Source: Chitinophagaceae bacterium
GTDB taxonomy: Bacteria; Bacteroidota; Bacteroidia; Chitinophagales; Chitinophagaceae
DNA length: 39,826 nucleotides
Reading direction: 5' to 3'
Assembly (NCBI GenBank): GCA_019747705.1
Contig: JAIEQM010000148.1
Location: 1 to 39,826 of the forward strand
Shown: piece by piece, positions 1 through 8,078 of the stretch
How the letters are laid out: each line of letters opens with the position of its first letter
Position numbering within the stretch: position 1 is the stretch's first letter
Program-made: the position numbers and the translations under genes
The notes under the pieces: model-generated
What the model saw: only the letters and a program-made list of their open reading frames with translations
Databases searched by the model: none
Told to the model about the DNA's origin: nothing

Positions 1-26
1 CACAAAATAAGTGTGGATAACCTGCC

Positions 27-320
27 TTGTTTTTTAAAATTTTAAAAAAATCAGTTTTTAAGAGGCTGAATAGTTACAACAAAAGTAATATTCAACAGGT
101 CGAATTTAAAATAAAAGGCATGACCTGTGAAGCTTGCAGAGAGCAGGTAAACTATGAGCTGGCAAAATTGAACGGAGTTATTGAGTTTCAAACTTCGTAT
201 GGCAAAGCAAGCAGCAGAGTAAAGTTTGATAAGAGTAAAACATCAACAGACAGTATTGCTGCCGCAATAAACAGAATAGGGTACAAAGTAATTTCACAAA
301 TTGTAACTATTAACAAATGA
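27..320 (+). CDS. HMA-domain protein, probable C-terminal part of a MerTP mercury transporter
   Basis: A heavy-metal-associated (HMA) ferredoxin-like fold fills residues 24-92, with the metal motif GMTCEAC (Met-x-Cys-x-x-Cys). The stretch SNIQQVEFKIKGMTC and the C-terminal GYKV are typical of the MerP-like tail of Bacteroidota MerTP fusions, in which a MerT membrane domain delivers Hg(II) to the cytoplasm. No membrane helices precede the HMA domain here. An in-frame TAA at 18-20 closes the frame, and only a weak TTG start at 27 is available. It is therefore either a truncated or frameshifted merTP whose MerT half lies outside the window or is lost, or a free-standing MerP-like protein. The stop overlaps the next start (ATGA), so the two genes are translationally coupled. 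The domain is certain; the gene boundary is not. Confidence 0.7.
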   Translation: MFFKILKKSVFKRLNSYNKSNIQQVEFKIKGMTCEACREQVNYELAKLNGVIEFQTSYGKASSRVKFDKSKTSTDSIAAAINRIGYKVISQIVTINK

Positions 321-532
321 AAGAAACAATCATACTTCAATCTGTTATTACCTGCCCCTTCTGTGGTTTTCAGAAAGAGGAAACAATGCCTGCTGATGCC
401 TGTCAATATTTTTATAAGTGTACCAATTGTAAAACTATACTAAAACCAAAACATGGCGATTGTTGTGTGTTCTGCAGCTATGGCAATGTTCCTTGTCCGC
501 TGGTACAGCAGGATAAAAGTTGCTGTAAATAA
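317..532 (+). CDS. small cysteine-rich mer-associated protein (GDCCVFCSYG type)
   Basis: This 71-residue protein has ten Cys, arranged as CPFC near residue 14, CTNC near residue 35, the signature GDCCVFCSYG at about 47-56, CPL shortly after, and a terminal CC. The two CxxC pairs resemble a zinc ribbon, and the CC-x-x-C motif is a plausible soft-metal site. From memory, small proteins with the GDCCVFCSYG signature sit next to mercury transport genes in Bacteroidota, which agrees with the ATGA overlap with the HMA gene just upstream. No signal peptide or membrane segment is visible, so it is likely cytoplasmic. A role in receiving or sensing Hg/Cu is inferred; no biochemical function is known to me. 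Confidence 0.75.
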   Translation: MKETIILQSVITCPFCGFQKEETMPADACQYFYKCTNCKTILKPKHGDCCVFCSYGNVPCPLVQQDKSCCK

Positions 533-557
533 TGTATTTTGCTGACATAAGCCATTT

Positions 558-1805
558 ATGAACAGTAATCTTTCCCAACTCATCCGCCAATACAAAGAGG
601 ATAACCAGTCAGTTTATAATACCTGGTTTATTAATAATGAAGAAAGGCTAAAAGCTTTCCGCTCCATCCGACGGGGAGTGATGCAGGTGATTGATGACAT
701 TAAGAACAAAAGATTTCCCAATGATTTTAAAGGTTCTTCCTTAGAGTTTGTACTTACCTGCATTACAGAACAAAAACAGGTATTTGAAGGAGCATCTCAT
801 CCTTTTTACTGGAAACCCAAATTGAGGATACCCGATATTTATGAAAACGAAAACAATAAACAGGCTTTCGGACAGTTTTTGGAAAACTGTCTGAATGCAA
901 AAACTGAAGAACAGATAATTAAGGAAATTATCAAGCTGAACAGTTTAAAAATTAAGGGACTTGGGCCTGCTGTTGCCAGTATTTTGTATTTTCTGCACCC
1001 AACTATCATTCCTCCATTCAATACCGCTATCATTAATGGCTTCAACCATCTTTTTAAAGACAAAAAAAAGCTCGGTAGCTGGAATGAATATTTGAAGTTG
1101 AGGGAAGTAATGATTGATACTAATAATCAGCAACGTTCAGAATTATCATCCGACCTGGGAGCTATAGCCGGGCTGTTGTTTGAAATTGGAACACAAAAAC
1201 TGATTTTAGGCAGTGATGAATATTTATCAGAACCGGAAAGAAAAAAGCTGGAAAAACTAATTGAGAAGCGACAGGAAAGTGTGCAACAGGAAAAAGATGA
1301 AGAAAATCTGCATACGGAAATGCAGTATCATTTGCTAAAAATTGGAAATTCTTTAGGCTATGATGTTATTGCTGCCTCCAACGACCGTTCTAAGTCGTAT
1401 TCTGATAGTAGTTTCTCATTTATGAGTTTGCAACAGTTCCCTGAAATCAGTTTAGATAAAGAAACATTGAATACGGTAAAGCTGATTGACGTTTTATGGT
1501 TTCAGAAAGGGACTAATAATGTTATTGCTGCTTTTGAAGTGGAAAAAAGTACAAGCATATATTCCGGTATTTTGCGGTTAACGGATTTGAGTTATACTAT
1601 TGCGGATGGGGATGAAGTATTTTACCTGATAGTGCCCGATAAAAGAGAGAAAGATGTGTGTATGCAATTGTGCCGCCCTGCCATTAAGCAAAATAATGTA
1701 ATTATCAAATACATTCTTTTTTCTGAACTGCGGAGCCAGTGCGATGCCCTGTGCAGGTTTGGGGAAAGCCATCACATAATGGAGAAAATTGCAAAAGGGG
1801 TGTAA
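558..1805 (+). CDS. putative HhH + PD-(D/E)XK nuclease (restriction endonuclease-like)
   Basis: This is a soluble protein of 415 residues. The N-terminal half carries a helix-hairpin-helix-like DNA-binding motif (KGLGPAVAS, 133-141) inside a helical domain that resembles the HhH-GPD fold. A charged, probably coiled-coil linker spans about 225-250. The C-terminal third has the arrangement of a PD-(D/E)XK nuclease: I-D (Asp311), then a beta strand reading AAFEVEK with Glu327, Glu329 and Lys330. Proteins of this layout are often annotated as type II restriction enzymes, but no methyltransferase is present nearby. It lies 25 bp after the mer-type pair and before secreted metal proteins. It could be an orphan defence nuclease or a repair enzyme. 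The fold calls rest on motifs only. Confidence 0.6.
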   Translation: MNSNLSQLIRQYKEDNQSVYNTWFINNEERLKAFRSIRRGVMQVIDDIKNKRFPNDFKGSSLEFVLTCITEQKQVFEGASHPFYWKPKLRIPDIYENENNKQAFGQFLENCLNAKTEEQIIKEIIKLNSLKIKGLGPAVASILYFLHPTIIPPFNTAIINGFNHLFKDKKKLGSWNEYLKLREVMIDTNNQQRSELSSDLGAIAGLLFEIGTQKLILGSDEYLSEPERKKLEKLIEKRQESVQQEKDEENLHTEMQYHLLKIGNSLGYDVIAASNDRSKSYSDSSFSFMSLQQFPEISLDKETLNTVKLIDVLWFQKGTNNVIAAFEVEKSTSIYSGILRLTDLSYTIADGDEVFYLIVPDKREKDVCMQLCRPAIKQNNVIIKYILFSELRSQCDALCRFGESHHIMEKIAKGV

Positions 1806-1913
1806 AGCTTAGAATAAATTCCTACTTTTATGATTAAAGTCATAGTATGGGCTGATTAGCCTCTTTTTCAAACCAATAGGTTACCTTTAGTTTTACATTG
1901 TAAATTTATTTCA

Positions 1914-2303
1914 GTGAAAAAGTTAGGAGCCATATTTTTTCTCATCATTTACACCAGCACAGCGCTGGGGGCTTCTGTTAATTTTCACTATTGCAGCGGT
2001 TACCTCGCCCATATATCTGTTTTAAATATTGGCGGCAAAACCGGTTGTTCCTGTAACCCGGATGCTATGCCAAAGGGATGCTGTAAGGATGAGCTAATCT
2101 ACAGCAAGGCAGACAAACACAATTCGAATCCGGCATCATATACAATCAGTAGTATTTCATTTCTACCTGAACTACCACTTGTCAATAATCTTTTTGATTT
2201 AGATTTATATAACTCCGCTTTAAATACCCACAATTTCTATAAATATGCCAGGCGAAGTTGTGAGGACCCTATTTACCTTCTCAACAATGTATTTCGTATC
2301 TGA
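1914..2303 (+). CDS. HYC_CC_PP-type exported small protein
   Basis: An N-terminal signal peptide (about residues 1-20, ending LGA) is followed by the FHYC motif near residue 27, a CSC pair, a GCCKDE motif near 70, and a C-terminal DPIYLLNNVFRI segment. This is the pattern of the Bacteroidota HYC_CC_PP family, whose members occur beside copper and heavy-metal efflux genes. Function is unknown; the conserved His and Cys suggest periplasmic metal binding. The start is GTG at 1914, chosen because the signal peptide begins immediately there. The final Pro-Pro of the family is represented here by Asp-Pro. A paralogue with a His-rich insert lies at 3998-4513. Confidence 0.75.
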   Translation: MKKLGAIFFLIIYTSTALGASVNFHYCSGYLAHISVLNIGGKTGCSCNPDAMPKGCCKDELIYSKADKHNSNPASYTISSISFLPELPLVNNLFDLDLYNSALNTHNFYKYARRSCEDPIYLLNNVFRI

Positions 2304-2504
2304 TACTTTCTCTGCCGTATATTCTCTGCAGTAAATATTTCTGCAGCTATCTTTCTTCAAGTGCGGAAATAGCAGAGTTTAACACCATGTTTATTACCCA
2401 ATAATTTTAATAGCGATTTCTTGCCATCATCCCTGCACTACTGTGTATGGAAAAGGATTCAAAAATCAATCTCTGTTCAATTAACATTTAAAATCAAAAA
2501 AAAA

Positions 2505-3179
2505 ATGAAATCGTTTAAAATGCTGATGATGGCAGCCTTAACCATCCTTACAGTTTCAGTTTCTGCTCAGGACACAACAATGAATAAAACACAGGACACA
2601 ACAATGAATAAAACAGCAATGCCGGGAACTGAAAAAACAACATATACATGTCCGATGCATCCTGAGGTGATTATGGATAAGTCCGGAAAATGCCCGAAAT
2701 GCGGCAGAAACCTTAGCCCGAAAGAAAAAATGAAAATGGAAGTGGCAGGCATTTATGAATGTCCGGCCCATCCCGGGGTAACAAGTGATAAACCTGCCAA
2801 ATGTCCGGTATGTGGTTCTAAAATGAATCTTTCGCCAAAGGAAAAAATGAAAATGGGGGTAATGAAAACCTATACATGCCCTATGCACCCCGATGTGGCA
2901 AGCGAAAAATCAGGTAAATGCTCTAAATGCGGAATGGATTTAAAAGAGGAAGATAAAACTGTTCAAACCTATTCATGTCCTAATCATCCTGATATGACAA
3001 GTGATAAGCCTGGTAAGTGTTCAAAATGCGGAACCTCATTGACGCTTTCTCCAAAAGAGAAAATGAAAATGGAAGTGATGAAGATATACACTTGCCCCAT
3101 GCATTCTGATGTAACAAGTGATAAGCCGGGCAAATGCCCAAAATGTGGTATGGATATGAAAGAAAAGAATAAAAACTAA
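2505..3179 (+). CDS. exported protein with five tandem heavy-metal-binding (HMBD) motifs
   Basis: After a signal peptide (1-21, ending VSA-Q) and a duplicated DTTMNKTQ segment, five copies of a roughly 24-residue metal-binding module occur at about 47-70, 84-107, 123-146, 156-179 and 195-218. Each reads approximately Y-x-C-P-x-H, then K-C-x-x-C-G. This is the HMBD motif normally present as a single copy at the N-terminus of CusB adaptors or P-type ATPases, and the two CusB genes at 36675 and 38113 each have one copy. The spacers repeat LSPKEKMKM, so the array arose by internal duplication. A multi-site periplasmic copper/silver buffer is the likely role (inferred). The start at 2505 is preferred over one 84 bp upstream because it exposes the signal peptide. 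Confidence 0.85.
   Translation: MKSFKMLMMAALTILTVSVSAQDTTMNKTQDTTMNKTAMPGTEKTTYTCPMHPEVIMDKSGKCPKCGRNLSPKEKMKMEVAGIYECPAHPGVTSDKPAKCPVCGSKMNLSPKEKMKMGVMKTYTCPMHPDVASEKSGKCSKCGMDLKEEDKTVQTYSCPNHPDMTSDKPGKCSKCGTSLTLSPKEKMKMEVMKIYTCPMHSDVTSDKPGKCPKCGMDMKEKNKN
2568..2615 (+). repeat. 24-bp perfect tandem duplication
   Basis: Two identical adjacent 24-bp units, 2568-2591 and 2592-2615, encode the repeated DTTMNKTQ-like segment directly after the signal peptide of the HMBD-array protein. In-frame, so it only lengthens the linker. Seen directly in the sequence. Confidence 0.95.
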
Positions 3180-3184
3180 AAAAG

Positions 3185-3808
3185 ATGGACACCACTCATT
3201 TGCATATCAAAAACATGTGCTGCGAAAGATGTGTGGAAGTAATTATGAAGCTGTTAAAGGCTACAAAATATAAAGTTATTTCTATTACGTTGGGAGAGTT
3301 GGTGCTCAAGGGTAAAATCAGCAGTCAGGACCGGTATAATATTGAGCAGAGACTGAAAGACAAAGGCTTTTCACTTACAGAAACCTATAATGAAAAAATG
3401 GTTTCAAAGGTAAAAGGCCTCCTGTTTAAGTACAGGGATAAGTTATCTGCAAGCGATAAGCCCGGCATGTTATCAGTATTTATAGCCAGCGGTATGCAAA
3501 TGAGTTTTTCACATATCAGCAGAATCTTTTCGCAGTTGGAAGGCATTACTATTGAAAAATATTTATTGTTGCTGCGGATGGAGAGAGCAAAAGAATTGCT
3601 AATTCAAACAGAATTACCGGCAACAGAGATTTGTGACAGATTGGGATACAACAGTTCCCAGTCTTTCATCACGCAATTCAAAAAGGAAACCGGCAAAACA
3701 CCGGGTGAGTACAGGTTAAACCCGGCACCCGCCAGGATACATTTGGATAAACTGCCATGTCAAGATATCAAACAAAAAAAGCGTTTGAGCAAACGGGCTG
3801 CAAAGTAA
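3185..3808 (+). CDS. AraC-family regulator with N-terminal HMA-like metal domain
   Basis: The N-terminal ~65 residues form an HMA-like domain with the motif NMCCERC (Met-x-Cys-x-x-Cys) at about 10-16. Residues ~100-178 form an AraC/XylS double helix-turn-helix ending with QSFITQFKKETGKTPGEYR, a typical AraC second HTH. A basic tail (KQKKRLSKR) follows. It is probably a cytoplasmic one-component sensor that binds Cu, Ag or Hg through the Cys pair and regulates the surrounding metal genes. The start lies 5 bp after the HMBD-array gene, so the two are likely cotranscribed, which would give autoregulation if the regulator controls that promoter. The architecture is clear from the sequence; the metal and target operators are inferred. 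Confidence 0.85.
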   Translation: MDTTHLHIKNMCCERCVEVIMKLLKATKYKVISITLGELVLKGKISSQDRYNIEQRLKDKGFSLTETYNEKMVSKVKGLLFKYRDKLSASDKPGMLSVFIASGMQMSFSHISRIFSQLEGITIEKYLLLLRMERAKELLIQTELPATEICDRLGYNSSQSFITQFKKETGKTPGEYRLNPAPARIHLDKLPCQDIKQKKRLSKRAAK

Positions 3809-3997
3809 AAGCTGTTTAAGTTTGCAATAAAAGAATTGATGTTCAAACCGAAATATTTTTAGATAAATGGTGGATTCAAAAGATGATATATGTCAGATGT
3901 TGATGAAAGAAAAATCATTTCAACTTTCAACCTGTAATAGTAGTTTTATATGAACTTAAGATAATAAAATAATGATAGAATTAATTTCCATCTAACA

Positions 3998-4513
3998 ATG
4001 AAATCCCAAAGGGTCATACAACTCAAAGCGCTATTTCTGCTGATCACCTTTTCAATGAATACCGTAGTTGGCTTTGCCTGCTCTATGGGGGTGGGCATGG
4101 GTTTTAATTCAAAATATCATTCACATGACAGTGGTAAGAACCATGACCATTCAGATGCAGACCGCCACCATGATGAGCATGATGGTAATAATAGCCACAG
4201 CCATCAGCATGAGGCTATACCATATCATCATTCCGGTAGTGATAACAATATTAATTCTGTTTCCTTTACATCACAGGATGAAGAAAATTGCTGTAAGGAT
4301 TTTGTGGCTGGATTTAACTCTTTGGATAAATTGCCGGTAAGGCAAAACAGTACACAGCAAAAAATAACATGGCTCTCCCCATTCATTTTATCTGCTTTCA
4401 TTACTGAAGCCAATAATGTAAAAGGGTATGTACAGCGCTTTAGAATCCCTCCGAGAGAAATTGATTTCTCTCCCCCGGACATTCGTGTCTTTATACAATC
4501 TTTCCTTATTTAA
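3998..4513 (+). CDS. His-rich exported protein, HYC_CC_PP-like
   Basis: A signal peptide (about 1-26) is followed by a histidine-rich stretch, roughly residues 40-80, with about 12 His including NHDHSD, RHHDEH and SHSHQH clusters. An ENCCKDFV motif and a C-terminal PPDIRVFIQSFLI segment follow. The CC and PP motifs and the terminal hydrophobic tail match the HYC_CC_PP family of the gene at 1914, with FAC in place of FHYC. The His-rich insert implies binding of divalent or soft metals in the periplasm. It is preceded by a ~190-bp intergenic region and probably has its own promoter. Function is inferred only. Confidence 0.7.
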   Translation: MKSQRVIQLKALFLLITFSMNTVVGFACSMGVGMGFNSKYHSHDSGKNHDHSDADRHHDEHDGNNSHSHQHEAIPYHHSGSDNNINSVSFTSQDEENCCKDFVAGFNSLDKLPVRQNSTQQKITWLSPFILSAFITEANNVKGYVQRFRIPPREIDFSPPDIRVFIQSFLI

Positions 4514-4755
4514 TACCGCTTTCATTGTGTAAGCTGGTCAGGTGAATGGCTATTGCCTGATGGGTTGCATCAAAACAAATTGGCATTGAAATATTCGTAT
4601 AACCAGATGTAAAAAATCAGTTGGATGAATTAAGACGCCGGTAAACTGCAATCTCATTATTTAGCAATCCCCTCCCGCCTGTACTTACTACCATTGATGA
4701 TGCCCCTTCATTGTTTTTTTTGAACAACTATTTTTCAGAACAAAAAACAACTACT

Positions 4756-5703
4756 ATGGCATGCAGTAACAACTGTACATGTAACAAGGACAACTCCGGT
4801 AACCAGGATAATTCCAGGAGAGATTTTCTTGTAAAAGGATTAGTGGGTGGTATCGGCGCCGCCTTTCTTTCCGGCTGCTCTGCAAATGATAAAACCAAAC
4901 CAGCAAGCGGTGAAAAAATAAACGTTTTAACCCATGACGGTAAGCTGGTGGCTGTGGATAAATCACAGGTAGCCAACTTTAAACCACACATATCTGAAGA
5001 AGATGTAAGAAAAGGAATTCCGGGGAAAAAATTTGTGATGGTGATTGACCTTGCCAAATGTGATGGCTGTGGTAAGTGTACCAAGGCTTGTAACAAAATG
5101 CATTATCTGCCCAGTAATAAGGAATGGATTGAAGTGCTGGAAATGCAGGATTCACCGGAAATGGCCCCTTATTACTTTCCCAAGCCATGCTATCATTGCG
5201 ATAATCCACCCTGCACCAAAGTATGCCCGGTAGATGCTACTTTCAAAAGAGAAGATGGTATTGTGGCCATAGATAATGAACGGTGCATTGGTTGCCGCTT
5301 TTGTATGGCTGCCTGTCCGTATTCTGTTCGCCTTTTCAACTGGACAGAACCAATTAAGCCCAACATCACTGAAACAACACCTGCCGCAGAAAATGTTTTT
5401 CAAAGTAAAAAAGGTTGCGTAGAAAAATGTGATTTCTGTCCTCACATGGCAAGAGAGGGAAAGTTGCCTGCATGTGTTACCGGCTGCCCCATGAATGCAA
5501 TATGGTTTGGCGATGCCAATGAAGATGCAGTAACCTGTTATGACGGCACTACTACTAAACTTTCTCAATTGCTGGAAGATGGGGCAGCATATCGCTTTAT
5601 GGAAGAATTGGGTACAGAGCCAAGAGTGTATTACCTGCCACCAACCAACCGAACTTATAATGCTAAAGAAATTAAAATAGAAAACGCAGATTCAAAAAAA
5701 TAA
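4756..5703 (+). CDS. Tat-exported four-cluster [4Fe-4S] ferredoxin-type electron transfer subunit (NrfC/PsrB/ActB-like)
   Basis: A 315-residue protein. A twin-arginine motif SRRDFLVKG (20-28) and a hydrophobic segment end in a lipobox, LSGC (Cys41), indicating a periplasmic lipoprotein. Four cubane-binding Cys sets follow: CDGCGKCTKAC (102-112), CYHCDNPPCTKVC (145-157), CIGCRFCMAAC (177-187) and the group CVEKCDFC to CVTGC (221-244). This is the DmsB/NrfC/PsrB subunit fold that passes electrons between an NrfD-type quinol-binding partner and a periplasmic acceptor or catalytic subunit. The NrfD partner starts 10 bp downstream, but no molybdopterin subunit is present. Three extra Cys (3, 7, 9) in the n-region before the Tat motif are unusual. 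The start at 4756 places the Tat motif about 20 residues in. Confidence 0.9.
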   Translation: MACSNNCTCNKDNSGNQDNSRRDFLVKGLVGGIGAAFLSGCSANDKTKPASGEKINVLTHDGKLVAVDKSQVANFKPHISEEDVRKGIPGKKFVMVIDLAKCDGCGKCTKACNKMHYLPSNKEWIEVLEMQDSPEMAPYYFPKPCYHCDNPPCTKVCPVDATFKREDGIVAIDNERCIGCRFCMAACPYSVRLFNWTEPIKPNITETTPAAENVFQSKKGCVEKCDFCPHMAREGKLPACVTGCPMNAIWFGDANEDAVTCYDGTTTKLSQLLEDGAAYRFMEELGTEPRVYYLPPTNRTYNAKEIKIENADSKK

Positions 5704-5713
5704 AATATGCATA

Positions 5714-7093
5714 ATGGAAAAGTTGAATCCTGAAATAAGAAATCAAATTGAAGATGAACTGCTGGGCACAGTAGGCAGGCGCTACCGGCAGGAAACATTT
5801 TGGGTTATTTTTCTTGGACTTGTATGTGTTGGGGGAACCGTAGCCTGGATTATACAACTGAGAAAAGGATTAGGGGTTACCGCTATGAGAGATTATGTTT
5901 CATGGGGGTTGTACATTTCATTGCTGTTCTTTTTTGTTGGGGTTAGTTTAATTGGGGCATTGGTGTCCTGTGTGCTTCGTATGTCTGGTGCAAAATGGCG
6001 TTATCCGCTCATTCGCATTGCAGAAGCAGTTACACTTTCTGCCATCTTCTTTGCAGGTTTTATGCCTGTGTTGGATATGGGCCGACCTGAACGTTTGTAC
6101 TTTCTCATTACACATGGCCGAATTCAATCACCCATCTTATGGGATGTGGTGGCAATTGCCACTTACTTTATAGGAAGTGTAATTTATTTCTATCTGCCGC
6201 TGATACCCGATTTAGCAATTATGAGAGATAAGATTACCGATGCTCCAAAGTGGAGAAAAAAATTATGGCGATGGATGGCGGTGGGTTGGGAAGATAATTT
6301 ACTCCAGCGCCGGCTCCTGAAGAAAGCAATGCTCATTTTATGCATTGTGATTTTGCCGGTGGCAATATCTGTACATACTATCAGCGCTTGGCTCATTGCA
6401 TTTACTTTAAGACCAGGCTGGAACTCAACTATCATGGGCCCCTATTTTGTATTCGGCGCTTTGATGGCCGGTACAGCTATCATGATTCTCATTATCGCCA
6501 AACTCCGTCATGGATACAGGCTGGAGAATTACCTGACACCCAAACATTTCAACAACCTGGCGAAAATATTGCTGGCATTAACTGCTTTTTATCTCTATCT
6601 CAACATTAACAAATATGGTGTGCCTGCTTTTAAAATGGCGAAGGAAGAAAAAGCGGTACTGGAAGATTTGTTTTATGGTAAAAATGCTTTTTTGTTCTGG
6701 TTTACACAAGTTGTTGGTCTGGTAATTCCAATTGTCCTGCTGTCATTTAAGAAAATCAGGCAATCTGTTAAATGGGTGGTGGCAGCATCAGTAATGGTAT
6801 TGCTCGGGGCTTTAATTAACCGTTATCTGATTGTTGTGCCAAACATGCTGCATCCATTTGTTCCTATTCAGCATGCCCAGCATGGATACGCAACATATAA
6901 TCCAACTTTAATTGAATGGACAATTACTGCTTCTTCATTAGCAGGTTTTGTATTGCTGATAATCCTTCTTTTCAAACCCTTTCCTGTAATTACCATGTGG
7001 GAAGTAATTGAAGAAGTGGAGAAACGTGGCGAAGAAGAAATTGGTGTGGAAAATATTGTAAACCCTCAAAATATTCCAGTCCATGTTAGTTAA
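5714..7093 (+). CDS. nrfD: NrfD/PsrC/ActC-family quinol-interacting membrane protein
   Basis: A 459-residue polytopic protein with about ten hydrophobic helices. Segments such as SVHTISAW, RPGWNSTIMGPYFVFGAL and YRLENYLT, together with SPILWDVVAIATYF and IPDLAIMRD, resemble the ActC subunit of alternative complex III and the NrfD/PsrC family, which bind and oxidise or reduce (mena)quinol. The C-terminus is a cytoplasmic or peripheral charged tail rich in Glu. It follows the [4Fe-4S] subunit by 10 bp, and its stop overlaps the next start, so the genes form one transcription unit. It probably oxidises menaquinol and hands electrons to the Fe-S subunit. The direction of electron flow cannot be read from sequence. 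Confidence 0.9.
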   Translation: MEKLNPEIRNQIEDELLGTVGRRYRQETFWVIFLGLVCVGGTVAWIIQLRKGLGVTAMRDYVSWGLYISLLFFFVGVSLIGALVSCVLRMSGAKWRYPLIRIAEAVTLSAIFFAGFMPVLDMGRPERLYFLITHGRIQSPILWDVVAIATYFIGSVIYFYLPLIPDLAIMRDKITDAPKWRKKLWRWMAVGWEDNLLQRRLLKKAMLILCIVILPVAISVHTISAWLIAFTLRPGWNSTIMGPYFVFGALMAGTAIMILIIAKLRHGYRLENYLTPKHFNNLAKILLALTAFYLYLNINKYGVPAFKMAKEEKAVLEDLFYGKNAFLFWFTQVVGLVIPIVLLSFKKIRQSVKWVVAASVMVLLGALINRYLIVVPNMLHPFVPIQHAQHGYATYNPTLIEWTITASSLAGFVLLIILLFKPFPVITMWEVIEEVEKRGEEEIGVENIVNPQNIPVHVS

Positions 7094-7643
7094 TAAAAGA
7101 TATAGCATCACCATATTGTCATTCCTGCTGACAATGACCGTAGCTGCGCAGGATGAAAAAATAAACGGAAACATTGCACTGCAGATGGGCTCCAACGACA
7201 GTATGCATGTTATAGCAGCTACGGTTACCAATATCAATACACAGCAACCGGTAAAGGGTGTTGCGTTGATTTTTTATGTGCAGCGGACTTTTGGCTTAAT
7301 GAAAGTAGCAGAAGGAACAACAGATACCACGGGTATAATCAATACAGAGTTTCCTTTGGCTATCCAGGGCAGTGATTCAACAGGAAACTTTACGCTCATT
7401 GCCAAAGCAGAAGATAATGATGTGATGAAGGATACTGCATTCCGGGTTGTCATTAAATCCACACTTGCTTTTCCGCCAGATAAACCTGTACCACGTTCCA
7501 TTGCGGGGGCACATGCCCCCTGGTGGCTCGTTATCACTTTTATTGCGGCAGTGGGTGCTGTATGGTTATTGTTTGTGTATGTACTGTATTTAGTTTACCG
7601 CATTAAAAAAGCTTCAATAATGAAAACTATTTCTAAACAATAA
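7083..7643 (+). CDS. membrane-anchored periplasmic protein of the NrfD cluster, unknown function
   Basis: A 186-residue protein with a cleavable signal peptide (about 1-22, ending AAAQ), an Ig-like/carboxypeptidase-regulatory-like beta region (about 40-125) and one C-terminal membrane helix (about 147-172) with a short basic cytoplasmic tail. No Cys and no heme motif. The start overlaps the nrfD stop by 11 bp, so the product is probably an accessory or scaffold subunit of that complex that holds partner proteins on the periplasmic face. I do not recognise a named family. Confidence 0.75.
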   Translation: MLVNKRYSITILSFLLTMTVAAQDEKINGNIALQMGSNDSMHVIAATVTNINTQQPVKGVALIFYVQRTFGLMKVAEGTTDTTGIINTEFPLAIQGSDSTGNFTLIAKAEDNDVMKDTAFRVVIKSTLAFPPDKPVPRSIAGAHAPWWLVITFIAAVGAVWLLFVYVLYLVYRIKKASIMKTISKQ

Positions 7644-7655
7644 AATAAAAAAATC

Positions 7656-8075
7656 ATGGAAACATTAGTTAAGAACATTATCAGAAAAAAACTACTCACC
7701 GTTTCATTACTGCTGATTGCAGTAATAGGCAGTGCATTCCTTTATCAGCAAAAAGAGTGGAAAGCCCCTGCTTCTGCAGATGCAAAAAAGAACCCGCTTA
7801 CTGCTGACGCTGCAACACTTGCAGCAGGTAAAACTGTATATGTAAAAGAATGCCAGTCCTGTCATGGAAAAAAAGGCAAAGGCGATGGCCCTTCAGCAAA
7901 AGACCTGGATATACCGGCGGGAGATTTTACAAAAGCCATTACACAGAGCCAAAGCGACGGGGCGCTTTACTGGAAAATCTCTGAAGGCAGAAAGCCAATG
8001 CCCTCCTTTAAAAAGAAACTCAATGAAACACAGATATGGCAATCCATTGTGTATATGAGAACATTAAAACAATAA
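7656..8075 (+). CDS. membrane-anchored monoheme c-type cytochrome
   Basis: 139 residues: a basic n-region and an uncleaved helix (about 12-30), then a class-I cytochrome c domain with heme motif CQSCH (66-70) and the probable axial Met in KPMPSF (Met115). The domain reads AAGKTVYVKECQSCHGKKGKGDG, a common family opening. It lies 12 bp after the anchored periplasmic gene and 3 bp before the porin. The likely role is to accept electrons from the Fe-S/NrfD module in the periplasm and pass them to a terminal oxidase or onward to the lipoprotein cytochrome at 9266. Confidence 0.92.
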   Translation: METLVKNIIRKKLLTVSLLLIAVIGSAFLYQQKEWKAPASADAKKNPLTADAATLAAGKTVYVKECQSCHGKKGKGDGPSAKDLDIPAGDFTKAITQSQSDGALYWKISEGRKPMPSFKKKLNETQIWQSIVYMRTLKQ

Positions 8076-8078
8076 TAT

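Noticed and set aside
2556..2888. Long reverse-strand open frame over the HMBD gene
   Set aside because: It is a composition shadow of the repeat gene: low-complexity His/Phe runs, no known motif.
2640..3170. Regularly spaced repeats resembling a CRISPR array
   Set aside because: The repeats are in-frame coding modules (HMBD), diverged at third positions and with coding spacers.
4068..4340. Open frame inside the His-rich gene in another frame
   Set aside because: Met/Ile-rich read of the His codons; no start context or conserved motif. The His-rich frame has a signal peptide.
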